DNA of 64,000 bases from assembly GCA_037903355.1 (NCBI GenBank), contig JBAJFE010000014.1:1488001-1552000 (forward strand), in the 5' to 3' direction. The stretch comes from Trichuris trichiura. Lineage: Eukaryota > Nematoda > Enoplea > Trichinellida > Trichuridae. The notes under the pieces are model-generated. The model was not told the DNA's origin. It made no database searches and saw only the letters and a list, made by a program, of their open reading frames with translations. Shown one piece after another: positions 35,255-47,323 of this stretch. Made by a program: the position numbers and the translations under genes. Positions within the stretch are counted from its first letter, which is position 1. Each line of letters opens with the position of its first letter.

Positions 35255-37746
35255 ATGAAAAATGAACAAGACCGTGACAGCGCGAAAGGAGCCAGAGACA
35301 CAACGGGGCAGGACTGTACGAAAGAAAAATACCATAAGCTCACGATAGGAGCAGGTTACAAACCTGGCACGAAGAGTCGGTTGGATAGGATACGCTATGC
35401 CATGAAAGATTTCATGGTCAATCGCCGTTCCAAAAGCTGCGAAAAACTTGGACAGATTTCAAAGGTATCTTCGCAGCCAATGACTGCGGAGAGGTGAGTA
35501 ACAGATCCATTAATCCGCAGATAGCACTCACGGATACTTCAGAGCTATGGAATCTCGGTTGGAAAAAGTTGGCACAGGTCAGAAGGTATGCGCGCTTTAA
35601 ATATCCCGTCACGAAATGCATACGGACGCGTTTAGTAATTTTCAGTGTCAATGCTAGCACATCTAGACTGGTCATTTTTACTTTTGTAAATAAATTAAGT
35701 CGTCTCTGTAATGTAATGCCCAAGCCACACAGCTGGATATTATGCGGTTTTCTGCTTTCATCTCTGTAGCTGTACTAGAATTATCGCGTAAACAGTTTAT
35801 TCTGTCTAGCTTACATTACTGAACTCAAAACCGTTTTGCTTCTCTTTGAAATTTCATCCATTCATTTTCTGAGATCGTCTGGATCAAGTGCTGTGCTCAC
35901 GCTTAAGCTCAATCCATTTAACCGATAAAATTAAGGCGCAGTTAAGAGTGACTTCCCTAATTTAACTTACGTAAGTAATGCTTGTACATCAGTCTAAAAT
36001 ACATTAGCTTTGCTTTATGGCAGGAAGAGCCAATGCCTTTGGAACGGTATAGTTACTATCATGGTTGTCTCTCTCGTCTGGACGCTGAAGATATACTGTC
36101 TTCGATGCCAGTTGGTCATTTCCTGATAAGGGCATCCAAAAGGACGAAAGAATCGTTTGCGGTCGTACTTTCGATTCATACAAGCACGAATGTCGCCCAT
36201 TATCAGATACCGGTCGACGACAGTGGGGTAAATGACTTTTTGAAAAGTTTCGATTAGTTTATTACTTCTTCTAAAAATAATTCGTTTACACGTGCTTACA
36301 GTGTTGCGGTAAAACATTTTCTAGAAATTTTATTTCAACGAGTTTGCCTTCGACACCGTTCACGAGTTACTCCATTTCCACTGGAAACAGAGAGTGCCTA
36401 TATCGCTACTTCATGACAACGAAGTTTTCCTAGTGAAAGCAGTCGACCGCCCTGATTGGCTATTCGACGACAATGAAGTGATTCTTGAGCCAAAGCCACT
36501 AGGCGAGGTAAGAAACTTCAAAATAATAATGGAACCTGCGTTAACTACATTATGAACTCAAAAACTGTAATCGGGGCCCCATGGGGTAGCCTAGCCTTTA
36601 CGAAAAGGAAGATGAATTGCGGAAGAAAACTTTAATCATCCCATTCATTTATTAGTGTAGATGTTTCGTATGAGAAAGAATTACCGGTTTAATAATCTAC
36701 GACAAACCAGTAAACTTTTGATAACCGTCGTCCTTGAAATCTAAATCCACACAAACAAACATTTCTGAAGAAAGATACTTTCAAAGTCAGAAATCGTTTG
36801 CCCATAGCGGCGCTTTCAAATTACAGGATACTGAGTATCCTAGTGGCATCCCGGCCTTTATGTTTAAGGGTAACTTTGGAGCGGTATATCGCGGTCACGT
36901 CATGCTCGGTGGCAGAAAAATCGCTCTTGCTATAAAAACTTTACAAAATCCGGAAGACAAGCATGGCCGGGAGGAGCTTCTCAAGGAAGCTCGTGTGATT
37001 CGTAGGTTAAAACATCCTAACATAGTTTGGTGCGTAGGAATCACTGTTAGCTCTGAAGCTACAATGGTATTACTGGAATTCATCACAGGTAGCTTTCGCA
37101 ATTATTACTTCTAACCGCATACTAGCACAATGTTTGCAGGTGGGAGTCTGGATAAGTATCTTCGCAAAAACATGCTGACTCCAACTGTAAAGGTGAAGCT
37201 CCTTCTTGGCGTTGCGAACGCAGTGGAATACATCCATAAAAATGGTGGGCATTCGTTTCCTGACCTCTATCATACTGTATGTCTATCCTAGAGGTGCTTC
37301 ATCGTGATTTGGCTGCTCGGAATTGCCTGCTGGTATTGCTCAATGATCGTCCAGAGAGCGTGAAACTGTGCGATTTTGGATTGAGTCAAGAAAAGGTGAA
37401 AGAATACCAATTGACCGTCGTACAGCAAATTCCAGTTCGCTGGAGCGCTCCTGAAACCCTTGCTGATCGCCTATGGACGCAGAAAACTGATGTGTGGAGC
37501 TATGGCGTCATGATATACGAATTCTTTTCCAACGCTAGCCTTCCATACTTCGAAGTGGAACCGTTTGACGGCAAAATTTTGTTGCATTACTTAAAAGAAG
37601 GTAACAAGCTTCGAGCTTCAAAGGATATGCCGCCGGATGTCGTGAAACTGATGAACAGCACCTTCGATCTGAATCCCGCATTGCGTCCTACTATGACGCA
37701 AGTCGTAGCAACAATGCAAACTATTTTGAAAAAGATGCCAAAGTAA
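35255..37746 (+). CDS. SH2-domain non-receptor tyrosine kinase (Fes/Fer-like)
   Basis: Seven exons join in frame: 35255-35464, 35521-35577, 36024-36227, 36325-36507, 36869-37088, 37140-37244, 37292-37746 (477 residues). After a basic N-terminus (~90 residues) comes SH2 (YSYYHGCLSR, GHFLIRAS with the phosphotyrosine-binding Arg, VHELLHFH), then the kinase: G-loop GEGNFGAVYRG across an exon junction, catalytic Lys in LAIKTL, HRDLAARN, DFG, an activation-loop Tyr (KEYQLTV), PVRWSAPE, and DVWSYGVMIYEFFS. All key catalytic residues are kept, so it should be active. The F-BAR domain of Fes/Fer is absent, as in the expanded nematode SH2-kinases (SPE-8 type). The start is the first ATG in the open exon; an upstream exon is possible. 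Confidence 0.9.
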
Positions 37747-37929
37747 ACTGCTGCCTCTTGTCTGTATCGCAAAGTATGCAAAACCCGCTGGCAACGAATT
37801 TAGTTCATGCAGTCGTGTTTTACAATTGCTTCGCTCCAAGCGGCGCTAAAATGCTAAATATTTTAAAAAAGATTTTTGTCTCATAACACAACTGCGACGA
37901 AACAGTTGCTTTGTCGTTTCCTTGCAGCG

Positions 37930-38330
37930 TCAATAAAACAAGCGTGGTAAAACGCTACTATGTCGTAAATATCCGTCAAGTAATTTTAAATTATCTCTAA
38001 ACAACCTGCTTTCGCTGCAGTAAACCGTTGAATACGTGAAAACTGCATTGTTCAGCAGGAATACAAGCTTCATGCAAAACAATACTGTCTTAACTTCCTT
38101 GAAATAAGTTGTTGTCGTCGCGATTTGTGGGGTATTTGGGTGTATAGCCTGTGTCTGAGAGTAGTAAACGAGTTTTGTTACCCCATGCATTATAGATAGC
38201 CAAATAAGCTCAACCTTCAGTACAGTTACCAGATGCTTTTTGCTTAAAAAAATTGTGAGGACGAAAACATTCAAACCGGTTACAAAATATCCAATATTTC
38301 GAACGGCAAGACTGTGGGCACGGTACCTGC
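37930..38330 (-). CDS. multi-pass membrane protein, C-terminal exon(s)
   Basis: The frame from about 38326 (after a TTGCAG acceptor) reads YRAHSLAVRNIGYFVTGLN and continues through hydrophobic stretches (NVFVLTIFL; VELIWLSIMHGV; TVLFCMKLVFLLNNAVF), suggesting three or four helices. No family recognised. Upstream exons would lie across or beyond the LTR element, which inserted just 0.2 kb away; the 5' part is not visible. Confidence 0.4.
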
Positions 38331-38552
38331 AAGTCATCTGGCTGGCGAGTATACAACGAAGTTTCGTTGAATGCTCATAAAATCAATGCTAGATCTTACT
38401 ATTTGATCAATCTTTAACACGCAGTAGTGGAAGACGTTATGCACGCCGTCATAGACCAATGTGAACTGGCAGGAAATAACGTTAAATTAAAATAACTACA
38501 ATTTTTGTTTCTTTCTGAGTATTGTTTTGCTTGGTATTCTTTGCAAAGAAAG

Positions 38553-38756
38553 TGTTGTGTCTGAAGCCCCGCGAAACGTTTACTATCGAAAAGAGACACA
38601 ACTATATCGCTAGCGCAGCCGACGAAAACGAAACACTGCGTAAGACTGGTTTTACGGTATGTGGCAAAACGATTCGCCCAACGTAAGCCAACCGCAGCGA
38701 ACGCTTTGGTGAGCAGCAAGCACACTAAGTGATGCTCAGGCGGGTCAAACACTTCA
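38553..38756 (-). repeat. gypsy 3' LTR
   Basis: 204 bp, ~96% identical to 41961-42164. Flanked on the outside by the target copy GAAAG. Confidence 0.95.
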
Positions 38757-38912
38757 TCTCCTCCCGACCCAAATTTGGTGCAATGCGACGAAGTTGATTT
38801 TGATGGCGCCTGAGCAGGCCATTTGCCGTTGTGACCTGATAGAGCATGCTACCGAGTCGCTTGACTACAGTTCCTCGTAACCACCTGTCGCCTGCAGCAA
38901 AGTTTTTCACCA

Positions 38913-41624
38913 TTACCATTTGGCCTTCGACGAATTCGCGACCTTTGCCGCTGCTGAGCGTCCTGCGACTTCTTGGGTCGGGGCCTTAGGCAGGTCTGAC
39001 GGCAGCATCAACGCTAGCAAAGTCCTTGGCTGTCGGCCGTGGAGGACTTCCGCTGGAGACATCCCGGTGCTCGGGTCAGGCGTAGTCCTATACGTCACGA
39101 GAAACCTCTTGAGTGCCTCTGTCTTACAAGTACCTGCCTTGGCTTCTTTCTTCATCGCATTTTTAAAGGTGCGAACAAATCTTTCAGCAACGCCATTTGA
39201 TGCAGGGTGAAAGGGGGCTGTCGTGATATGCTCTATTCCGTTCATTTTGCAGAAATCTTGAAAACTCGATGCCACCAGCTGCGGCGCGTTATCGGACACA
39301 ATTGTTCGGGGAAGTCCTTCAATCGCAAAAATGGTTTGAAGTGCTAGCACAGTTGCCCTTGTAGTCGTCTTTGACATAGGCGAGACGTATGGAAACTTGG
39401 ACAAGGGGTCTATGCAGACCAACCACATTTGACCCCAAAACGGGCCAGCGTAATCAATATGTACCCTTTCCCATGGGTCCTTCGGGATGGGCCACGGCTG
39501 ATACTCGCTGGGCGGATCCGCTGCAACGGCGGTGCACGAAGAACAACGACTCCCGACTTTACCTATTTCTGCATCGAGAGTTGGCCACCAACAATAACGG
39601 CGCGCAATTTGTTTCATGCGCGCGATTCCCCAATGTCCCTGATGGAGCAACGCGACGACCTTTTCTTGCAGTTCTAAGGGCACAATGACTCGATTGAATT
39701 CGGTTTTGTAAAGCAAGACACCTTTTTGAAAACCGATCACATTGCGCTTGTTCCAATAAGGCCGTATTTCTTCTGCAACTGCTTTGACAGATAGTGGCCA
39801 TGCCGACGTTACAAAACGTAGCACTTGCTTCAGAACTGGGTCCCTTGCAGTTGCCTCAGCTACCTGAGATCGATCAACGGGAAAGAGATCAGAGTCTAGG
39901 TCGGCGTCCGTCAATTCAGTCCAGTGGGCTTCTTCCTTGTCGAACTCCGGGTCTGGACCCATCGGTAGACGAGACAGAGCATCAGCGTTGTTATGGTGCG
40001 TCCCGCGTTTATATTTGATGTCAAAGGAATAGGCCATAAGAGTTATGGCCCAGCGCTGCAAACGTTGCGCTGTCATCACCGGTAGTGCCTTTGAAGGGCT
40101 GAAGATACTGACTAACGGCTTGTGATCAGTCAGTAACTCGAAACGGCGCCCGTAGAGATACTGGTGAAATTTTTTGACGCCAAAAACGATAGCGAGCCCT
40201 TCTTTCTCTATTTGGCTATAGCCCTTTTGCTGGACGGTAAGCGTTTTCGACGCGTGAACGATGGGTTTCTCAGTGCCGTCAGCGTATCTGTGGAGAAGCA
40301 CGGCGCCAATACCGTATTGGGATGCATCCGTTGACAAGACTAGGTGGAGGTCCTCTTGAAAGTGGGCCGGCATAGTAGCCTGCGCAATTTTTTCCTTCAG
40401 CCTCTCGAATGTGAGCTGATGTTCATCCGTCCAAATGAAAGCCGCATTCTTCTTTCGAAGCGCATTTAAGAGCGCGCAGTCATCAGCGAAGTTTTTCAAG
40501 AACTTGGCGTAGTAATTGACCTTACCAAGAAAAACTTGCACTTTGTGTACATTTCAGGGACGCGGTAGCTGCTTGATGGCTTGCACGCCTTTTTCTGATG
40601 GTCGGATACCCCCGGCACTGATTATGTGGCCGACGTACTCAACGCTTGGGCTGAAGAAGCTACACTTCTCTAGTTTGCACGGTAGGGCTGCTGCCTTCAA
40701 GCGGGCAAACAAGGTCTCCAAATTCTGCACATGTTCGGCTACATACTTCCCCGTGACAATAATGTCATCCAAACAGGCGGCGCACCCCGGCACATCAGAA
40801 GTCAACTGCGCCATGAGCTGTTGAAATATGGCCGGCGCGCTGGCTACGCCGAATGGTAAACGTTGATACTGAAACAACCCGAAGGGGCTGTTGACTACCA
40901 TCAGCTTCTTTGACTCTTCGTCCAACTCGATCTGTAAGTAGGCATCTGCTAAGTCAATTTTCGAGAAATGCCTCCCATGTTGCAACTTGACAAGAAGTTC
41001 TTCTAGGCGCGGAATAGGGAATTGGTTGACTTCCAGCTGCGGGTTAACAGTGACCTTGAAATCGCCACATATACGGATTCCGCCAGATGCCTTCTTGACG
41101 ACCACGATGGGTGCTGCCCACTGATTAGTCGGGACCGGTTTCCAGATACCTTGGTCTGAGAGGCGCTGAATTTCCGCCTTGACGGCACCCATGAGAGCGA
41201 AAGGCAGCGGGCGAGGTTTAAACATCTTCGGCTGCGCTCCGGGTTTCAGAACCAGGTGTGCTTTGAACAAGGTACAAGCACCCATACCTGGCTGAAACAA
41301 CGCTTCATGCTTGAGGGCGATGTCCTTAATAGCCGCTCCCATCTGCTCTTCCTCAATCAGAGAGGTAGAGCCATAGGGTGACAAACGGAGGCCGAACGCA
41401 TCCAACCAGTCCAGTCCCATCAGGTTGGAGCCTTGTTCCAAGTCAGTCACTAGCAAGGTCAGCTGTCGTGCCTGTTCTCCCAGGATAACGCGCACATTCG
41501 CCTGTCCCTTGAGCGGAACTGTGATACCACCATATGCGAAAAGTTTCTGGTTAGTGGGTCTGCACGGCGGGGACCCTAGTTGCCGCCACCCGCGGCAACT
41601 AGGGTCCCCGCCGTGCAGCCCCAC
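38913..41624 (-). pseudogene. gypsy pol (RT, RNase H, integrase) with stop
   Basis: A protease remnant (LMGLDWLD) without its DTG; RT with the DD pair in CLDDIIVTG (the usual Tyr is Cys); an in-frame TGA at 40556-40554 between RT and the connection domain; RNase H (STDASQYGIGAVL, LTDHKPL); integrase with an HHCC zinc finger (H...H, CSSC) and the D,D,E core (HIDYAGPF, VSDNAPQ, GVAERFVRTF). The tail reaches VAAGDRW/LVKRLGSMLYQV beyond 38913 in another frame. Confidence 0.9.
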
Positions 41625-41630
41625 TAACCA
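41548..41630. repeat. 83-bp palindrome at gypsy deletion
   Basis: Arms TGGTTAGTGGG(T/G)CTGCACGG... in inverted orientation around CACC, with a single mismatch. It lies where the gag end and the protease DTG should be. Confidence 0.9.
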
Positions 41631-41631
41631 A

Positions 41632-41955
41632 AAACGCTATCTCCTCGCCAGAGAAGAGCTTTTGCAGTAGCTCGAACGTGTCTGAACCGACCCACGAGAG
41701 CAGGAACGCACGCTTTCGATTGTCAGAGACCACCCTATGAGCTTCAAAGTGCTGTCCGAGGCGAGCGAAGTAGACGTCACAGGTCTCTTTCGTCTTGTCA
41801 AAGGGTGGGAAGCTGGGGACGGATGCCTTGGCCGTTGACGCTTCGCGGAGAGAGTTCTGTGAGAGGCTGGCTATCAACGCTGCCATTGTCCTCTGCTGTT
41901 CTGAGAGCGCGGCTAGGAGTTCCGCCATCTGAGATGAATCCGACATGCTCGTCGC
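41632..41955 (-). pseudogene. gypsy gag fragment
   Basis: Starts MSDSSQMAELLAALSEQQ and keeps a capsid-like segment (FPPFDKTKETCDVYFARLGQHFEAH). The frame ends at the palindrome; no CCHC zinc knuckle remains. About 108 residues. Confidence 0.7.
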
Positions 41956-41960
41956 CAAAC

Positions 41961-42164
41961 TGTTGTGTCGGAAGCCCCGCGAAACGTTTACTACCGAAAC
42001 GAGACACAACTATATCGCTAGCGCAGCCGACGAAAACGAAACACTGCGTAAGACTAGTTTTACGGTATGCGGCAAAACGATTCACCCAACGTAAGCCAAC
42101 CGCAGCAAACGCTTTGGTGAGCAGCAAGCACACTAAGTGATGCTCAGGCGGGTAAAACACTTCA
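41961..42164 (-). repeat. gypsy 5' LTR
   Basis: 204 bp. The likely primer-binding site starts directly inside it (minus strand TTTGGCGACGAGC); the tRNA was not identified. Confidence 0.95.
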
Positions 42165-42452
42165 GAAAGGGTCGCTTTAAAGAAAAATTTCCACTGAAAA
42201 TTATAGTTGCAGTTAATGAAATAATACCTGCGAATCATCGTAGAGGACTATAACTGTAATCAGTTGACGTTCAGTCATGGTAGCATTTGTTGACGTAGCA
42301 TGTTCGTAATGGTTAACTAATCCTGCCGTTTTCCCAGTTTGTTACACGCGTTCAGCTTTGCTTCTTCTTAGTTTTGAAGGTAGTGCTTCTTTGAAGCGTT
42401 CGGTAATGATGTTTAAACCGAAAAAATACGTTTGCGGGTTTTTAGGGTTCGT

Positions 42453-43202
42453 ATGGCCAGCTCAACGTCGGACAGCGGTTTGGAGCACGAGCCAGGCAAT
42501 GAAAAAGACGAAAGCACTACAAGTCCTAACGGTAAATCGCAGCCTGGAGAAGAACCGAATTATGCGCGTGCCTTTGAGTGCAACATTTGCCTTGAATGTG
42601 CTCGCGATCCTGTTCTTAGTGAATGTGGTCATATGTTTTGGTCAGTCGTTAAGCTTTATCTAAATTAGTGAAAACGAAAAGGTTGTTTTAGTTGGCCATG
42701 CTTATATCAGTGGTTAGAAGCTCGCCCAAGAAATCCCATTTGCCCAGTTTGCAAAGCTGCAATTGGCAAGGACAAAGTTACACCGGTTTATGGGCGCGGT
42801 GGTTGCGATTCAGACCCACGGCAAAAAGGCATACCACCTCGGCCACAGGGTAGGCGCACGGAGCCTCCCCGATCGGTAATACTATATTTCCTAATCTAGC
42901 TAGTTTTTAATAAAGTCTTGCTGCAGGCAATTCCTAGTTTTCAGATTGGTGGTGCCGAAGGATCCGGTTTTCAACTCACACTTGGCATAGGAGCTTTTCC
43001 TTTCACCCTTTTCACCTCGACATTTAACTTTGGCGACCAGCGTAATCAAAATGGTAAAGATTGATAGATCGGATGAAAGTAATTCTACGAGTTTCATTTT
43101 TTAGGAAATCTTCATGGTGCTTATGTTGGCGATCAGCAACTTATTTCACGAGTTTTCTTCTGGATCGCCGTACTTTTTCTATTCTGGCTCATCATTGCCT
43201 AA
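42453..43202 (+). CDS. rnf185: RNF5/RNF185-type E3 ubiquitin ligase
   Basis: Four exons: 42453-42640, 42692-42875, 42927-43053, 43105-43202 (198 residues). The RING-HC finger spans residues ~48-92 ([27 protein letters not shown]), followed by VTPVYGRGG and [12 protein letters not shown] as in RNF5/RNF185. A glycine/Phe-rich linker and a C-terminal membrane anchor ([16 protein letters not shown]) end exactly at the stop. The protein is an ER-membrane ligase acting in ER-associated degradation. All zinc ligands appear present across the exon 1/2 junction. Introns are 50-51 bp. Whether it is RNF5 or RNF185 cannot be separated here. Confidence 0.95.
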
Positions 43203-43209
43203 TCGTGTG

Positions 43210-44085
43210 AAGAAAACCCTTTCGTGCGTTGATGGTGATTTCTTGTTAAGTTTACAATGTTTCTAATTTCTATTACTTCGTTTCCGTAAATAATATTCGC
43301 ACTTGCACTACTGTAATATTTCTTTGCAGCTTGCTTGCTGATTATCGTGGCTGTATTCGACTACCAATGCATCTTTCCTTGGACGTATGATTGTTGTTTA
43401 AGGTGACTGTCGAAGTAAAGGGCGTTGATTTTATTACGGGCTCCCATCGTGTCAATTTAACATGCAAAAAGCTTATTGATGGCATTTTCTGTTGTCCCAC
43501 GTGATGTTAAGTTGCGTAGTATTCGTCCGCTAATGTTCATCCCGTTTTTATGCATTAGCGAAATGGTTCTAAGGCGCGCCAATGAGAGGAACTATTAATA
43601 AACATTAATATCGGATGTGAGTAAAAAGATGGAGTCTTTCCCGAATACAGAACTTCACCTTAGCATCTTTACTATGGCTTACCGCGAACCACTGCGCTTC
43701 AAGGTCACATGGAACGATTGGGCTATTCAAAGTGTCTCATCACCTGTTGGGGTAACTGAAGTCTCAACGAAAGCGTTATCGAACAGTCAGTGAAAATATA
43801 TTCCTATTTGAGTTTTATGCGAAATATAGGAACTTCGTGTCGCAGTTATTGCTTAGGTGGTGTAAAGTTACTGTGCGGTACTCACGTATTGTTTCAGTTT
43901 CATCGGTAACGTACAAATGTGGCATGTTTCTTGCTAGTACGATGCAGTAACTGGACGCGGCATAAGCCGATCTTCTAAGACTAAGGTAGCACCTAACGCG
44001 ACACTGCGCCAAGCATAGTTTGTAGGACATTCAAGAAGGACCCAAAAGATGATTATGCTCAAAGAATAAAGGGAAAAAGGTTTTA
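43210..44085. other. intergenic, nothing recognised
   Basis: Between the RING ligase gene and the Tigger element. No coding or RNA feature supported. Confidence 0.35.
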
Positions 44086-44091
44086 AGTATA

Positions 44092-46738
44092 CAAGTGACC
44101 CTCGTTATACGCTAACTTTTTATCCGCGAGATTCTATACAACGCGATTCGTCCGGCGAGAAATAGTGATGTCATCTTTTTTGCAAAAACACGCGCATCGC
44201 TGGCTAGCATTATAATTGCAGCAATGTCGTTGCCTGCTTGAGCAACAGCGTGATCGTCTTCCCGGGCGCGAAAGACTTTTTCTTCCTACAATGCTCTCTA
44301 ACCGTGCACAATGCTAATGAAGGCTTGTCATTTTTCTGATTGTTCGTTATTGCTTCGTGCGCGTTGTTAATTTCATTCGCCGTGTGCAAACATCAGTTTC
44401 CCTTTAGCCTGGTGAGTCTGAACTTTCGCGTCGTTTAACTGGTGTCGCATAGGAACATGGCTGACAGAAGGCAAGTAAGTGAACAGAGCGGTTCCTCTAG
44501 GGCTAAGAAACGACGTAGCGTCCTTACTCTTCATGAGAAAGTAGAAGTCCTCGATCTTTTGAAAAGCGGATCGTCATTTACCGAAGTGGGCCGCAGGATT
44601 GGAAAGAATGAATCCACCATTCGTACGATAAAACAGAAGGAAGTTGACATTCGAGCAAGCGTGCATCCCGACCCTTCACTGGCGAAAAGAGCTGTTGTAG
44701 TTCGCAACAAAGTCCTCGTGAAAGCCGAAAAAGCGCTAAGCATTTGGATAGAGGACATGTCGCAGAAGAATGTCCCTGTCGACGGGAAAGTTATTCGGGA
44801 AAAAGCGCTGAGCTTATACGAGCACTTCTCTGGCGTGGTTGCAGAGAACGAGAGAAAAAGGTTTACTGCTAGCAAAGGATAGCTGGCAAAATACGTGAAG
44901 CGCTTCAACCTAAAGAACTTAAAGATCACTGGGGAAACGGCATCGGCTGATTTCGTAGCTGCCTCGACGTTCCCGAAGGAATTTAAAGAGTTGGTGGACC
45001 AAAAAGGTTATCTCCCAGAACAAATTTTCAATTGTGACGAGACAGCATTATTCTGGAAGCAAATGCCAAAGCGCACGTACATCCACAAGAGCGCAAAGCT
45101 AGCTCCGGGATTCAAGCCACTGAAAGATCGACTCACTCTTGTGCTCTGTGGCAACGCTGCAGGGCACGTGATTGAGCCTGGCGTTATCTACCGGACTCGT
45201 AACCCTCGGCCGCTTAGAACGAAGAACCTGGACTGCCTACCGGTTTTCTGGCAGCACAACAAGAAAGCGTGGATGACGGTTACCCTCTTTACGGAGTGGT
45301 TTAACCAGTGCTTCATTCCTGAAGCGAAAAAGTACCTGGAAAGCAAGGGGATGGCTTTCAAGGTCCTCCTCGTAATTGATAATGCTCCTGGTCACCCGCA
45401 ATCCCTTTGCTTTGCTAATGAGAACGTCGAGGTAAAATTCTTGCCCGCTAACTCGACATCACTACTACAGCCACTGGATCAGGGCGTCATAAGATGCGTT
45501 AAGGCTACTTATACTCGTCTCGTATTTGGGAAGCTTCGTGATACCCTCCATGCTAATCCTGATTGCGATCTAACCAGCCTGTGGAAACGTTTCTCAATTG
45601 CAGACGCTATCTTCCACATTGCGGAGGCAGTACACGGGATAAAACCTAGAACAGTCAGCGGTTGTGGAGAGACGCAGTCAGTAAATGCGACGACTTAGGT
45701 GCTATCGATGAGGAAGTCATGGACATAGTGAATATTGCCAAAGAGTTGGGAGGGGAGGGTTTCTCTGACATGATAGAAGATGATATCAGGGAGCACATAG
45801 AAGATTGTGGAGAACCGTTCCCCAACGAGGAACTCGAGGAGCTGATGCAATCACCTAAGGGCAGTGACGACGACGACGACGACGTCATGGAAGATAAAGA
45901 AGCTCAAACACCCTCGGATTGGACGCTGCAAAAGCTTGCCAGTATTTTCCAGCAAGCGCAGGTCCTGAAGGATATGATTGTTGAATACGATCCGTCCATG
46001 GAACGTGGCATTATGCTTACACGAGGAATAACGGCTACGTTGAAGCCGCCGCAAGATTTATTCGATGAAGCGAAGAAAAGGCACATACAGCTCCCTATAA
46101 CAATGTTTTTAAATAAAGCTCCGGCAGCTGGGAAGTCTAACACTTTAAGGCGAGAGGCTCTGCAACCAACAAGTTCAAGAAACCGTAAAACCGGCCGTTC
46201 TTCTGGGAATTTGCGCGCACCTACAGAAAGTGCGTAAATTGATTCGTGATGCCCCAAACGTTTCTGTCGTAGACGTTTTGTTCTATGTAGATGGGTTCTG
46301 TGTGGTGTTCACTATTCCTGCTTAAATACGTGTATGTATTTTTTATTTCCCCTGCTCTGTACCTGTTATGCGCACCAGTACATCGTTTAGCTCATTAAAG
46401 CAAGGTGTTTCCAAGGCGTTTAAGAAAAGAGCATTTTACTTTTACGCTTTCTTCTATCTAACATCCTGGACTCTGATGCCTAACCCTATTGGACAAGCGC
46501 AGTCTCACTGATGTCATTATCTCGTAGCTAGATTCCGTAGTACCAAGCTTCAAAGGATCACTAGATATGATGATAATCGTTCCGGAAGGAATTCAAGGGG
46601 ACAAGACGAAATACGCAGCTAGAATACAAGCTATTTAGCCCTTTTTCATAGGGTACCCTATATAACGCGAAATTCGTTTTACGCGGTAAAATTCTCAAAA
46701 TCTTGGACGAATTGTTCGTGTATAACGAGGGCCACCTG
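44092..46738 (+). mobile_element. Tigger (pogo-like Tc1/mariner) element, inactive
   Basis: Terminal inverted repeats CA(A/G)GTG(A/G)CCCTCGTTATA at 44092 and 46738, flanked by TA on both sides (44090-44091; 46739-46740). Encodes one transposase that is interrupted by a stop at 44880-44882 and a frameshift near 45660. The truncated relative at 10302-11410 belongs to the same or a sister family. Confidence 0.95.
44457..46237 (+). pseudogene. Tigger transposase
   Basis: N-terminal CENP-B/Psq-type helix-turn-helix (KRRSVLTLHEKVEVLDLL, GKNESTIRTIKQ), a CENPB-type second DNA-binding domain, and a DDE/D core with the acidic residues in FNCDETALFW, LLVIDNAPGHP and LQPLDQGVIR. A TAG at 44880-44882 (where Trp would be expected) and a frameshift near 45660 break it. 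The C-terminal part has an acidic stretch (GSDDDDDDVMED). Confidence 0.9.
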
Positions 46739-46744
46739 TACTGC

Positions 46745-47200
46745 GGTTTCAAAGCTTTTGGCAATGCCTTGTTCACTGAATAATCGTACGCCTTTGGAAG
46801 ACATGTCTTTGTCGTAAAAGAAGTCTCTTCCTTATCACAGTTTAAAAAATACGCTGAGACTTGCAACTGCCATGAAAGTAAGCGAATGAACACCAATTCT
46901 TTTTCTCTGATGAACTTTGTATTCTTCATTCCACTTAGGCACGAGCAAACTCGCGCGGAAGGTTTTGCCTAACAATATTTACGGAAAACTGCCCAATTCG
47001 CAGGATTGGAAAAACACAAACAGAGTTCTTTTTTTAAATGGCAAAAACGATGGTTCTACGTTGTCAAATCTTAAGCAGAATGATTAGTTGCCCAGCTGTC
47101 TTTTCTTGGTCCGGACTATACAAATATCAGTTTCGCTGTTGATTCGCATTTCTCTCACCCAGACCTGCACACTAAAGAACAGTATGCATATATCCATGGT
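46745..47200. other. intergenic, nothing recognised
   Basis: No supported feature. Confidence 0.3.
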
Positions 47201-47323
47201 TTATTGTTTGTAATTAAGGCTGTTGTTTATGCTTTTGGCGGACTTGATAAACTGCACCTAAGATCGACCGTTTTAAGGGTCGAACTATCAGCTCCGTTGC
47301 TGATAGTGTTTGTCAAACGAAGT

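Larger units (their letters stand above)
38553..42164 (-). mobile_element. Ty3/gypsy LTR retrotransposon, defective
   Basis: 204-bp LTRs at 41961-42164 (5') and 38553-38756 (3'), with TG...CA ends and 8 differences between them (~96% identity). A perfect 5-bp target duplication GAAAG lies at 38548-38552 and 42165-42169. A purine tract (GGGAGGAGA) abuts the 3' LTR. The order gag, remnant protease, RT, RNase H, integrase is the Ty3/gypsy order. The element is only 3.6 kb: the gag C-terminus and protease active site are deleted at a palindrome (41548-41630), and a TGA interrupts pol near 40551. Confidence 0.95.
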
